In this document: positions 1 to 9,062 of the stretch, one piece after another
Layout: each line of letters begins with the position of its first letter
Position numbering within the stretch: position 1 is the first letter of the stretch
The notes under the pieces: model-generated
Database searches by the model: none
The model's input: the letters and a program-made list of their open reading frames with translations, nothing else
Told to the model about the DNA's origin: nothing
NCBI GenBank assembly: GCA_009903405.1
Contig: PRCZ01000007.1
Location: 1-47,171 of the forward strand
Reading direction: 5' to 3'
DNA length: 47,171 bases
Source of the DNA: Candidatus Methanophaga sp. AG-394-G06
Lineage (GTDB): Archaea > Halobacteriota > Syntropharchaeia > Alkanophagales > Methanospirareceae
Translations under genes and position numbers: made by a program

Positions 1-39
1 GTATTAGACACATTAAGAAAAATAGGAAGGAAGAAATAA
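1..39 (+). CDS. C-terminal end of an upstream gene, truncated by window edge (...VLDTLRKIGRKK*)
   Basis: Frame 1 reads VLDTLRKIGRKK-stop directly before the ATG at 41. Confidence 0.4.
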   Translation, partial: VLDTLRKIGRKK

Positions 40-40
40 G

Positions 41-487
41 ATGAAAGTACTGGTGTATCCACCGAATAGCATGATACTAGCGGATTTGGTGGAAAGAGGC
101 GGGCATGAGCCCGTAGTATTAATGAAAGAAATAGGAGAACACGTGAGGGAGGCTGAGATAGACGCACCACCGCTGAATATCACCGAGGAGGACTTGAAAA
201 GGGCGTTGAGATATGTCTCCGTGGAAGAACCAGCAGGCCTAAAAGGGCGAATAGGGCTGCTTGCACCTCTACTGGAGGCGGCAGAAGCTTCGATTATATT
301 GCGCGATGCACCCCCTACTTTTGGCTGCATGGGCTGCGCAGTTGCAGACGAATTCTTCAAGTATCTGATAAGGCGGCGCGAGATACCGACATTAGAAGTG
401 ACGTATGAAGGCGGCGAGAAAGTGGAAGAGATGGTATCGGAAGTAATGACGTTTTTAGAGCAGTTAAAGAAGGAAGGGCAAAGATAA
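41..487 (+). CDS. Methanogenesis marker protein 5-like
   Basis: 148 aa ORF; MKVLVYPPNSMILADLVERGGHEP start; directly precedes the marker 15-like gene. Confidence 0.7.
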   Translation: MKVLVYPPNSMILADLVERGGHEPVVLMKEIGEHVREAEIDAPPLNITEEDLKRALRYVSVEEPAGLKGRIGLLAPLLEAAEASIILRDAPPTFGCMGCAVADEFFKYLIRRREIPTLEVTYEGGEKVEEMVSEVMTFLEQLKKEGQR

Positions 488-488
488 A

Positions 489-1706
489 ATGGAGAAGGTG
501 AGAGTTGCACAGATATCTTGTGGTACCGAATACAGTGGTATCCAATGGATATTTGACGACATAGCAGAGCGGGTAGGTATAGAACTGGTCTATCCAGAGA
601 TGGAATTGTCGGAGGTGGAACTAGCCTGTAAAGAGTTTGGATTCGAGGTAGAAAGCCCCAGCCTGAATATGATGATGGCAAGAGCGATATCCATGTTAGA
701 TGACCCTACGATAAAGGGTGCCTTACTCCTCACTTGCTTCAAATGTGCTGAGGGCACAATAGTAAAAGATACGATAAGAAGGTTCCTGCAGGAGAGAATT
801 GATATACCAATTATAGTATATTCAAATGTGGAGAAGCCGAAGGAGATAGAGATATATTCGAGGCTGGAAGCGCTGAGGACGTTAATAGCGCGGAAGTCGC
901 TTTTAATGCGTGAGAAGCAGGAAGGGATCACAATTGGCGTTGATTCCGGCTCTTCTACCACAAAAGCGGTGGTGATGAAGGATAATGAGATAGTGGGGGA
1001 AGGCTGGATACCAACAACAGACCCAGTAGAAAGTGCGGATGAAGTGATAGAATCGGCGTTAAAGGGTGCGGGTATTTCGAGAACGGATGTGGATGCGATT
1101 GGTGTTACAGGTCATGGACGTGAACTTGTAGGCAAGCATGTGAAGGCGGCACTCAATTTAGAAGAGGTGAGTGTAATCGCGAAAGGAGCGGCTTTGCTTT
1201 CTCGACAGCATAAAGGCGATGCAACAGTGATTGATATAGGTGGAATGAACAATAAGTTGATACTGATGCGAGATGGTATAGCAACTAGTTTCAATTTAGG
1301 CGGTATTTGTGGTGGCTCATCCGGGCGGTTTCTGGAAGTGGCATCGAATAGATTGGATGTGGACATCTCGAAGTTGGGACAACTGGCGCTGAAGTCAAAA
1401 GTGAAACACGTGTTGCAGAGCTATTGCATGGTATTTGGAATACAAAGTCTTGTCGTTGCTCTTGGTTCCGGGGTGAAGCCAGAAGACGTAGCTGCTGCTG
1501 CTTGCAGGTCGGTTGCGAACCAGGTGTATGAAAATCAGATACAGGAGATGGAGATGAGACCACCGATTATCTTTGTTGGCGGTGTATCGCTAATAGAAGG
1601 GGTGACGCACGAATTTGAGACTATGCTCGGCATTGATATTACGGTCCCGCCTAATTCACAGTACGCAGGTGCAGTAGGTATTGCTACGCTGGCGTCCGGC
1701 GTTTAA
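489..1706 (+). CDS. Methanogenesis marker protein 15-like (BcrAD/BadFG ATPase family)
   Basis: ASKHA ATPase motifs IGVDSGSSTTKAVVM and VIDIGGMNNK; CGGSSGRFLE; FVGGVSLIEG. Confidence 0.8.
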   Translation: MEKVRVAQISCGTEYSGIQWIFDDIAERVGIELVYPEMELSEVELACKEFGFEVESPSLNMMMARAISMLDDPTIKGALLLTCFKCAEGTIVKDTIRRFLQERIDIPIIVYSNVEKPKEIEIYSRLEALRTLIARKSLLMREKQEGITIGVDSGSSTTKAVVMKDNEIVGEGWIPTTDPVESADEVIESALKGAGISRTDVDAIGVTGHGRELVGKHVKAALNLEEVSVIAKGAALLSRQHKGDATVIDIGGMNNKLILMRDGIATSFNLGGICGGSSGRFLEVASNRLDVDISKLGQLALKSKVKHVLQSYCMVFGIQSLVVALGSGVKPEDVAAAACRSVANQVYENQIQEMEMRPPIIFVGGVSLIEGVTHEFETMLGIDITVPPNSQYAGAVGIATLASGV

Positions 1707-3062
1707 TTACGACACTACCTGCAGCTTTGATACCATAATTGATGGCGTGACCACATTAGATATCTGCCGTGTATCGGTCCCAACCAATTCCACATGTTTC
1801 AGCACCTCTTGCATGTTGCCTGCGAGCATCACCTGCGTAATGGGATACAACTCACCATTTTTAATGCCAAGAGCATTCTGAGTAACGACAGAGAAATCAC
1901 CGGATGCTCTTGATGCGGTATGTGCACCGATTACATCATTTATAAATAGGCCAGCGCCTGTTTCGCGGATCATTTCGTCCGTAGAAGCTCTGCGCCCACT
2001 TATAGTGAAATTCGTTGCCCCAGGTGCGGGTAAACTGTCAAAACCTCTTATTGCATTACCCGTGCTTTTCACATTGTCTTTACCTGCGGTGTAGGAATCA
2101 TAGAGGAAATTCTTTAGCACGCCCTTATCAACCAAACGTGTAGCTTCTGAGCGGACGCCTTCGCCATCCATCTGCCTACTATTTATCCCTAACGGCATCG
2201 TAGCATTGTCAATAATCGAAAGATTCTCAGACGCTATTTCCTCTCCTTTCTTTCCCTGGTATGGTGATTGTCTCCGCTGCACGCTCTCAGCGCTAAGTTG
2301 CGGGATCAGAGTATAAGCGAAAAGACTTTGCACCGCTCTAGGAGAGAAGATAACGGGTATCTCCTTCGTTTCTAGTTTCTTACCACCTAAACTATCCGCC
2401 GCTATTTTCACTGCGGACCGACCAATCCAATCAAAATCTATCTCACTGAGCATCCTACTGGTTTTTCCCTCCCAGCCAGAAGTTTCTTCGCCATCATCTT
2501 CACTTGCCACAATCGCTATTCCGGCAGCGACATAAGTGCCGGTATCACTCGTCTCGATACCCTCAGAATTCAAAATGTATGTTTCGTCATGTGCAGCGGC
2601 GAAGCTGCCTTCTGTTGGTATGCAGGTAACGCTTTTTCTTACCGTATACGCTTCCATTCCCGTTAGCAGCTCTTTACAATGTTCTATTGCATCACCGGTC
2701 CCACTCTCGAGAAGGTCAATTATTCGTGGATCAAACGTCTTTTTCGGCTTCGTGTAGCTCTGTGTTGATCGTGCCGGTAAGCACACGAAATGAGGATCCG
2801 GATCAGACACCCGCGCTTGTTTTATTGCATGTTCTACGCATGTTTCTATCGCCTCTGATTCCAAAGCCGTGGTGGACGAGAACCCGATTTTATTTGATAA
2901 TACTACTCGCACGCCAATGCCTGCGCTTTTAACGTGCTTCACCTTTTTGACTTCCTCGCGCTCAAGGTCAATGCTTAACACATTGCCCCGCTCACCATAG
3001 ATCTCTACCTGATCACAGCTCTCCAACGCCTTTTTCAATGCTTTATGCATGATGTTGAACAT
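1707..3062 (-). CDS. TldD/PmbA family protein (PmbA-like)
   Basis: 451 aa; PmbA-like architecture, with DSYTAGKDNVKSTGNAIRGFDSLPAPGATNF and conserved C-terminal region. Confidence 0.85.
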   Translation of the reverse strand: MFNIMHKALKKALESCDQVEIYGERGNVLSIDLEREEVKKVKHVKSAGIGVRVVLSNKIGFSSTTALESEAIETCVEHAIKQARVSDPDPHFVCLPARSTQSYTKPKKTFDPRIIDLLESGTGDAIEHCKELLTGMEAYTVRKSVTCIPTEGSFAAAHDETYILNSEGIETSDTGTYVAAGIAIVASEDDGEETSGWEGKTSRMLSEIDFDWIGRSAVKIAADSLGGKKLETKEIPVIFSPRAVQSLFAYTLIPQLSAESVQRRQSPYQGKKGEEIASENLSIIDNATMPLGINSRQMDGEGVRSEATRLVDKGVLKNFLYDSYTAGKDNVKSTGNAIRGFDSLPAPGATNFTISGRRASTDEMIRETGAGLFINDVIGAHTASRASGDFSVVTQNALGIKNGELYPITQVMLAGNMQEVLKHVELVGTDTRQISNVVTPSIMVSKLQVVS

Positions 3063-3283
3063 TTTTCTTTCTTGTTGTTGTATATAAAGTATAGCTTCTA
3101 CATACTTAATTTAGTTTAGGACGCGGATTTACACGGATTTAATTTCTTCTGCGCTAATCTGCGTTAATCTGTGTCAATAATCAATTTTAGTTGGATATTA
3201 TGAACTTTGCTCGGCACACACTCTCTTACCCGCAAGAATAAACATGTGGCCGGGAGGGTTGATAAGGGGGGCCTGGCCCCTTA

Positions 3284-6200
3284 TTACATGAAATCTGTCA
3301 AAGCCTTCTGCTGCTTCCCGGCATCAGGAAAGAGCGAATTCACATCCTTCTGCAACAGCTCCAGCCGTTGTCGCGTGTAATCAGAAAGATGATACTCATT
3401 TGCCATACGCAGCGAGACGTCAAGATACTTTTTCACACTTGCTATATGTACTGTAGGGAGTATCTTACTGCCGCACCGCGTGCATTTGCCACTCAGCGGA
3501 ATCCGCCTGTATTTAGCATTACATTTACTGCACCTCATCCTCTGAGATCCAAACGCTCTGAGGTTACCCTTTATATCACGTAGGAAATGGTTTTCTATGA
3601 CCGCTTCCGCCACTTCAGGTGCATCCACAGCCCTTATTATCCGCGCTAGTTTTAACTGCGCATCCAATTTCTCCATCATAGTTCCCAAACTCTTATATAA
3701 CGAATTTAAAGGACCTGCTGCGATGTCTGTTGTCTCATGTGTATAAAGGAATCCATAAACATCCTTTGGCTCTTCTATTCTGGTCGACGCAGTCTCTATA
3801 TCCACCTCTTTTGGAAGCTTCTCCAAGCAAGCAGCCTCGTAGAATTCCAATGGGTATTCACGCGCGATAGAAACGTTACGTGCCTCTTTATCTACCTCCT
3901 TCGGATTGATGAATGGAATGAGAACAAGAGGCGCATCCATTCTGCCACCGCGTTTCTCAGGTAAAAAGAAGAGCGAGAAATTGATAAGAGCATCCAACAG
4001 AAGGAGGACGGAGTCCTCGTCACCGTCACAGTTCCTCCTCTTCGCTGCATGGAAGAAAGGATGCGCGTAACAGGCCGAAGCCTTTGTGAAACCTATTATC
4101 CGACCCAAGATCCCAGCAGATGTATGTGGTGCCAGTCCAAGCACGAGTTCACCTAAAAGGTCCTCTTTGTTTGATGCACCATAATAAGGCGATAAGCCAT
4201 AGAATTTAGAGAGCAGAGAGTCCAGAAATTGGGTCACCTTTAGCAAATACGATGCCGCATCAAGCGAAATAACAATATCCTGCTGCTTGAGCTCTATTAC
4301 CTGTGTCTCATTTACCAATTCCTTACCGAAGGTATCATGCGAATAGCCCAGTTCCTTCGCCTTCTCCAGGCCCAAACCTATCTCTTTGGGCTTGAAATGC
4401 GTTAACGGTAGATTCGTGAAATCATATCTTATCGTGCCATCCTTGAACACAAACACGCCATGTTTTGCCCTTAATATACCCTTACCTAAATGCTCAGCCA
4501 CTTTATGCTTTGAAATAAGCCCCTGCACGCATTTCACGTTCTGTTTGTTAGGCGATTCACCCAGTTTCTTTATTGTCGCATGATAATAATTCCACAGATC
4601 TATGCTCTTTTTAGCTCTAGAACCCGTTTTTAGCCGGGATCTTGCATCTTGCATCAAGCCAGGAGTTTTAAAGTTTGAAGAGCCGCACTTATCACAGATG
4701 CATGAAGATGATATGAATTCATTACCGCATTCGTTGCACCGTCTCATGCCGATTTCTACCTCTATCACCTTCTTCTTTAATGCTTCCTTCAGCAACCTGC
4801 TCTTTCCTCCGTATTCGCCTACCGGGAAGATAGAATGCGGTGCAGGAGTCATCCGCCGCTCTTTCGATTTCTCCGGTCGACCCATGCGAACACCGATTCT
4901 TGTCGGTGCTTTGTTCCTCGTCTTTACCCGCGTAAATTCGTCTCGCCTCAAATCTCCGGTTATCCCTAAAGACCTTAACAGAGCATCTGGCTCCTCTATC
5001 GCTAAAGAACCATTTTCAATGTGATGCAGGACAAGCAAATCCTCTAGAATCGCCTTTACTCTGCCTCCATCATCAGAGTGAATAAAGAGCATATTCTTTT
5101 CCAAAGTGCCCTTCTCGCATATAGAGTCCGCTAAATATGCGTTAGCCTCTTCTGTTATGTCCGCCCAGAGATACGTATATGCAGGATGTAACGGTACATC
5201 GAAGCGGGATGCAAGCTCTATTGCTTCTGCTTGATTAGGCGGCTTCAAACACCATTTAGCCGCTTCTTCATTTGATTTCACTTCCAATTCCCGTAACCAC
5301 CACTCATGCGAGTATGCACCGGGCATTAAACGATGTCCGGTCTCTAAAAAATCGCCATAATCTATGAGTATCTCGCCTACATCCACTATCTCTGCCACTT
5401 CGTCTCTTAGTTTAGTGACAGTCTCTGCGGAATCTAACCTGACAAGGGAACCATCTTTCAATTTCACTGTTGCCCCGTCAATAGAATCAACAGGTACAAC
5501 ACAGCCCGCTTTACCTGGTAGTTCGGGCTTTATCTGTGTGCCCGCAGCGACGAATCCAAGCAATGACATTGTAGCGGGGTTTAACCCGACAGTTTCGAGG
5601 CCCGTATTGCGAGAACGTCCATAACGGAGACTGAAGGAGCCTTTTGCCGATGGTCGTCCAAATACGGGTCTACCGGCGATTAAATCGCCTAAGAACTTCT
5701 TCTTTTTCTTCTCGCCTTTTGATTTCACCAACTTTGCTAAGAAGTCCCAGCCTTCGAGTCCAAGTCGGTCAACATGCCGTTTTATCTTCGTTGCCTTCAT
5801 TGCGATCCCCTCGATGAGTACGAGCACCATACCACCACGTATTTTATTCGTCGCGACCCTTTGGAGATCTTTAAAGCCGCCTACCTCCATATCTTCGGTT
5901 GCGTCTCCATCAATACAAATAGGGCAACCACGCACTATCTCCTTTATCTCTTCGTCCGTAGGCTTGTATTGCAAGCCGCTTATTCGCTCGTATACTGAAA
6001 CTTCTAATACGTACCGACCTATTTCATTTTCGCGTGGCTGATAAGCGGCAAAGCCCATTCTACACCTTATATAATCCGCAACCAGTACAGATAGCGCCTG
6101 TGCAGTTCCACCTGCACTTCTTATCGGACCTGAATAAAAGACTTTTATATACTCGCTACCATCATCGTTTCTATCTGATTCGACACGGGATATACCTTCG

Positions 6201-6547
6201 ATAGGTGCCGCAACTACGCCTTCGGTGAGAATCGCAACTGCGGTTCTTACAGCAAGCTCTACTATCTCTATCCGTCTATACTCACCAAACTTATTCTCTA
6301 CGAAGTCATAGCCGATTTTCAATGCCAACTCCTCTCTGCTATTACCTGCTTGCTCTAGTTCCCTTATCCTCGCACTCAAACCTTTTACCCCTATGAGTGC
6401 TTCGACCCGCTCTGCAAGGTCTTTTGTTATGTTGATTTCAGAAGTCGGAGCGGGGTCAAGGCCCTTTTCCCTCGCCGCTAGTGCTATATTTAGCTCAGTA
6501 TCTAATTTTTCCTTTAACGTGCTATGATAGATCGAAGTTGTAGCCAT
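3284..6547 (-). CDS. polC: DNA polymerase II (PolD) large subunit DP2
   Basis: 1087 aa; YYSGPIRSAGGTAQALSVL-type motif, NCDGDEDSVLLLLDALINFS catalytic region, C-terminal zinc fingers. Confidence 0.97.
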   Translation of the reverse strand: MATTSIYHSTLKEKLDTELNIALAAREKGLDPAPTSEINITKDLAERVEALIGVKGLSARIRELEQAGNSREELALKIGYDFVENKFGEYRRIEIVELAVRTAVAILTEGVVAAPIEGISRVESDRNDDGSEYIKVFYSGPIRSAGGTAQALSVLVADYIRCRMGFAAYQPRENEIGRYVLEVSVYERISGLQYKPTDEEIKEIVRGCPICIDGDATEDMEVGGFKDLQRVATNKIRGGMVLVLIEGIAMKATKIKRHVDRLGLEGWDFLAKLVKSKGEKKKKKFLGDLIAGRPVFGRPSAKGSFSLRYGRSRNTGLETVGLNPATMSLLGFVAAGTQIKPELPGKAGCVVPVDSIDGATVKLKDGSLVRLDSAETVTKLRDEVAEIVDVGEILIDYGDFLETGHRLMPGAYSHEWWLRELEVKSNEEAAKWCLKPPNQAEAIELASRFDVPLHPAYTYLWADITEEANAYLADSICEKGTLEKNMLFIHSDDGGRVKAILEDLLVLHHIENGSLAIEEPDALLRSLGITGDLRRDEFTRVKTRNKAPTRIGVRMGRPEKSKERRMTPAPHSIFPVGEYGGKSRLLKEALKKKVIEVEIGMRRCNECGNEFISSSCICDKCGSSNFKTPGLMQDARSRLKTGSRAKKSIDLWNYYHATIKKLGESPNKQNVKCVQGLISKHKVAEHLGKGILRAKHGVFVFKDGTIRYDFTNLPLTHFKPKEIGLGLEKAKELGYSHDTFGKELVNETQVIELKQQDIVISLDAASYLLKVTQFLDSLLSKFYGLSPYYGASNKEDLLGELVLGLAPHTSAGILGRIIGFTKASACYAHPFFHAAKRRNCDGDEDSVLLLLDALINFSLFFLPEKRGGRMDAPLVLIPFINPKEVDKEARNVSIAREYPLEFYEAACLEKLPKEVDIETASTRIEEPKDVYGFLYTHETTDIAAGPLNSLYKSLGTMMEKLDAQLKLARIIRAVDAPEVAEAVIENHFLRDIKGNLRAFGSQRMRCSKCNAKYRRIPLSGKCTRCGSKILPTVHIASVKKYLDVSLRMANEYHLSDYTRQRLELLQKDVNSLFPDAGKQQKALTDFM

Positions 6548-6565
6548 TGTGATTATAAATAATAT

Positions 6566-6967
6566 TTAGATAATTTTTTTCATTTCTGATTCCAGTCGTT
6601 CCGCTTCTTTAATTGCATTATCACGTTTTTTCTTCAGTTCAAGCCATTCCGGATATTTTTCATGTTCTATCAAAGCCTTCAACTGCTTTTCCTGCTGCGT
6701 CAACGCACGCTGTTCCGTTTTGAGCTCGTTCAACCGCTTTTTAAGCGCGACCTGTTTATTTCTTAGCCGCGCTATTGCTCGTTCTTCCAATCGCTGGAAT
6801 TTAGCATCCCCCTCGGCGTCTTCTTCACGTTCCATATCGGCCTTCAACTGCTTTTCCTCTATCACAAGCGCTTCCACATTCCTTTCAAGCTCGGCCATCT
6901 TCTCGTCGAGCTTTTCACGCTCGTTTTTGAGCGGCGCTTTTTGCTTGTCGCTCCAATTGCTATCCAT
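6566..6967 (-). CDS. Predicted coiled-coil protein of unknown function
   Basis: 133 aa, Lys/Glu-rich heptad-like sequence, 19 bp downstream of the DP2 start on the same strand orientation. Confidence 0.5.
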   Translation of the reverse strand: MDSNWSDKQKAPLKNEREKLDEKMAELERNVEALVIEEKQLKADMEREEDAEGDAKFQRLEERAIARLRNKQVALKKRLNELKTEQRALTQQEKQLKALIEHEKYPEWLELKKKRDNAIKEAERLESEMKKII

Positions 6968-7031
6968 AACAATCAGTTATGTTATACTTGCTGAAATAGT
7001 TAATAGCTACAAAATATTATGTGTATATTTT

Positions 7032-7258
7032 TTACCCTGAAATTGACTGTATTACTATTCCTGTCCGCCCCTCAAGTGTCTTAACGATAAACTCGGGCCG
7101 GCATACAAACAACAGCTCTCTCCCCGCCGTGTTCCACAAACTCCACCGCCGCTTCTATCTTGGCACCCATACTCCCAGGCGGAAACAGACCCTCACTGAG
7201 ATATTGTTTGGCTTCATTCAGGCTCAGCCGTTCCAGTTCTACTTGCTGTTTCTTTGTT
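7032..7258 (-). pseudogene. Decayed C-terminal fragment of a carbamate kinase-like amino acid kinase
   Basis: Minus strand reads KQQVELERLSLNEAKQYLSEGLFPPGSMGAKIEAAVEFVEHGGERAVVC, then after a frameshift RPEFIVKTLEGRTGIVIQSISG*; matches the carbamate kinase C-terminal pattern (FPPGSMGPKIEAA...EGRxGT). Confidence 0.65.
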
Positions 7259-7484
7259 CATCTTCTCAACAATCACTATCTCCGGAATGGTAGAGTTGAC
7301 GCATTTTGCTCTTTCACGCTCCCTATCACCCTGTTGACTTTTATCTGTGTAGAAGGCATTACTTCTATTGTATTTATGAACTGAAAAGGATGGTACATAT
7401 ATCCAATGTGCTGATCTCCAAGAGCCTTACCACAGGCGGGACATTTATCTTTAAATGGTACAGAGTTGATAATGAGAAAGAGCC

Positions 7485-8573
7485 ATGAAAATAGCAGTAA
7501 TATTAGGAACACGGCCAGAGATAATAAAGATGTCTCCTGTGATACGGGAATGCGAAAGACAAAATTTGGATTATTTTATCTTGCACACCGGTCAGCATTA
7601 CTCATATAACTTAGATAGTATCTTCTTTGGCGATTTAGAGCTGCCCGCAGCAAAATACAACCTGGATGTCGGCTCAGGCACGCATGCAGAAGAAACGGGG
7701 AAAATGCTAACTGGGATAGAAAAGATACTAAAAGAAGAAAAACCGACTGTCGTACTGGTTGAGGGCGACACAAACACGGTCTTAGCAGGTGCTTTAGCGG
7801 CTTCTAAGCTACATATATCGGTAGGTCATGTAGAAGCGGGTTTGCGCTCTTATGATAGAGCAATGCCAGAGGAAATAAACCGTGTTTTAGCTGATCATGC
7901 ATCTGATTATTTGTTTGCACCAACGGAAAGGGCAAAGGCGAATCTGTTACGAGAAGGGATACCCCAAGACAAGATTTTTGTCACGGGAAATACGATCGTG
8001 GACGCGGTTTTTCAGAATTTGGCGATTGCCAAAAGGAAAGTGGGTGTTCTAAATACACTTGGTTTAGAACGCGGTGGCTATTTTCTTATTACTGCACACA
8101 GGCAAGAGAATGTGGATATAGAAGAGCGATTAAGAAGTATTTTTGACGGATTAGAATCGGTTTACAAAGAGTTCCATCTTCCTATACTATACCCAATTCA
8201 TCCGAGAACGACGAAACGGATAGCAGAATTCGGATTGGAAATCCCAGAAGGCGTGGACTTAATCGAGCCGCAGGGTTTCCTCGAGTTTCTAGAATTGGAA
8301 GCAAATGCAAAGTTGGTTTTGACGGATTCCGGTGGTGTGCAAGAAGAAACGAGCATATTAAAAGTTCCTTGTGTTACGTTGCGAGACAATACGGAAAGAC
8401 CAGAGACGTTAGAAGTCGGAAGTAATGTTCTGGTTGGCGTAAATCAAACTAATATTTTGGATGGTGTTAAGAGCCAGCTAAGTAAAGAACGAAACTGGCA
8501 GAATCCATTTGGCGATGGTAACGCAGGAAGTATGATTGTGAAGCTATTAATGCAACCCCAAACATTAGATTAA
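7485..8573 (+). CDS. wecB: UDP-N-acetylglucosamine 2-epimerase (non-hydrolysing)
   Basis: MKIAVILGTRPEIIKMSPVIRE, HTGQHYS, GHVEAGLRS, TAHRQENV, TDSGGVQEE motifs. Confidence 0.95.
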   Translation: MKIAVILGTRPEIIKMSPVIRECERQNLDYFILHTGQHYSYNLDSIFFGDLELPAAKYNLDVGSGTHAEETGKMLTGIEKILKEEKPTVVLVEGDTNTVLAGALAASKLHISVGHVEAGLRSYDRAMPEEINRVLADHASDYLFAPTERAKANLLREGIPQDKIFVTGNTIVDAVFQNLAIAKRKVGVLNTLGLERGGYFLITAHRQENVDIEERLRSIFDGLESVYKEFHLPILYPIHPRTTKRIAEFGLEIPEGVDLIEPQGFLEFLELEANAKLVLTDSGGVQEETSILKVPCVTLRDNTERPETLEVGSNVLVGVNQTNILDGVKSQLSKERNWQNPFGDGNAGSMIVKLLMQPQTLD

Positions 8574-8798
8574 TTAAGTGAAGAGACCCAGGAAGTATTT
8601 AGGGCTATTGCGGACTTAAGCTCCGGCTCACCAACATCTTTAAGTAAGGCAATAGGGAAACCCCCCTCTACTATTCAATACCATTTGAATACACTAAAAC
8701 AGGCAGGACTCCTTGTAACTAAAGGAAAACCACCTACAACTAAATATTACATTAAAAGAGATGAAGATATAGGTGAACTAAAAAATATCTCCAAATAA
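8574..8798 (+). pseudogene. Start-less winged-helix (ArsR-like) DNA-binding domain remnant
   Basis: Open frame directly after the wecB stop and in the same frame: LSEETQEVFRAIADLSSGSPTSLSKAIGKPPSTIQYHLNTLKQAGLLVTKGKPPTTKYYIKRDEDIGELKNISK*; no ATG/GTG/TTG. Confidence 0.6.
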
Positions 8799-9062
8799 AA
8801 TTAGTGGCACCCCTTCATTTTATGTGTAAAAAACGAAAAGCATTTAGATATGCTGAGCATATATTGTTAAGATATACGGCAATCCTGCGATATCAATGAG
8901 GAGGCGAAGATGATGGTAAATCATACGGCAATCAGTATTATTATTTATGGGTTCACCAAGCGGTCTAGCAGAAGAGTGCGCACGGTTCATGAAATTGTTG
9001 CGGGAGTGATGGCAATGATGTCAAGGGCTAGGAAGGTTTGATAATAAGGGGTTAAAAGCATG
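8760..9062 (+). repeat. Leader segment copy 1 upstream of Roco gene 1
   Basis: Close similarity to 11250-11554: GATGAAGATATAGG..CCAAATAAAATTAGTGG..CTTCATTTTATGTG..GATATACGGCAATCCTG..ATATCAATGAGGAGGCGA..TTATTATTTATGGGTTCACCA..ATAATAAG. Confidence 0.85.

Noticed and set aside
3284-6547. Intein in DP2
   Set aside because: The NCDGDED region and flanking sequence are contiguous at 1087 aa; no intein splice motifs.
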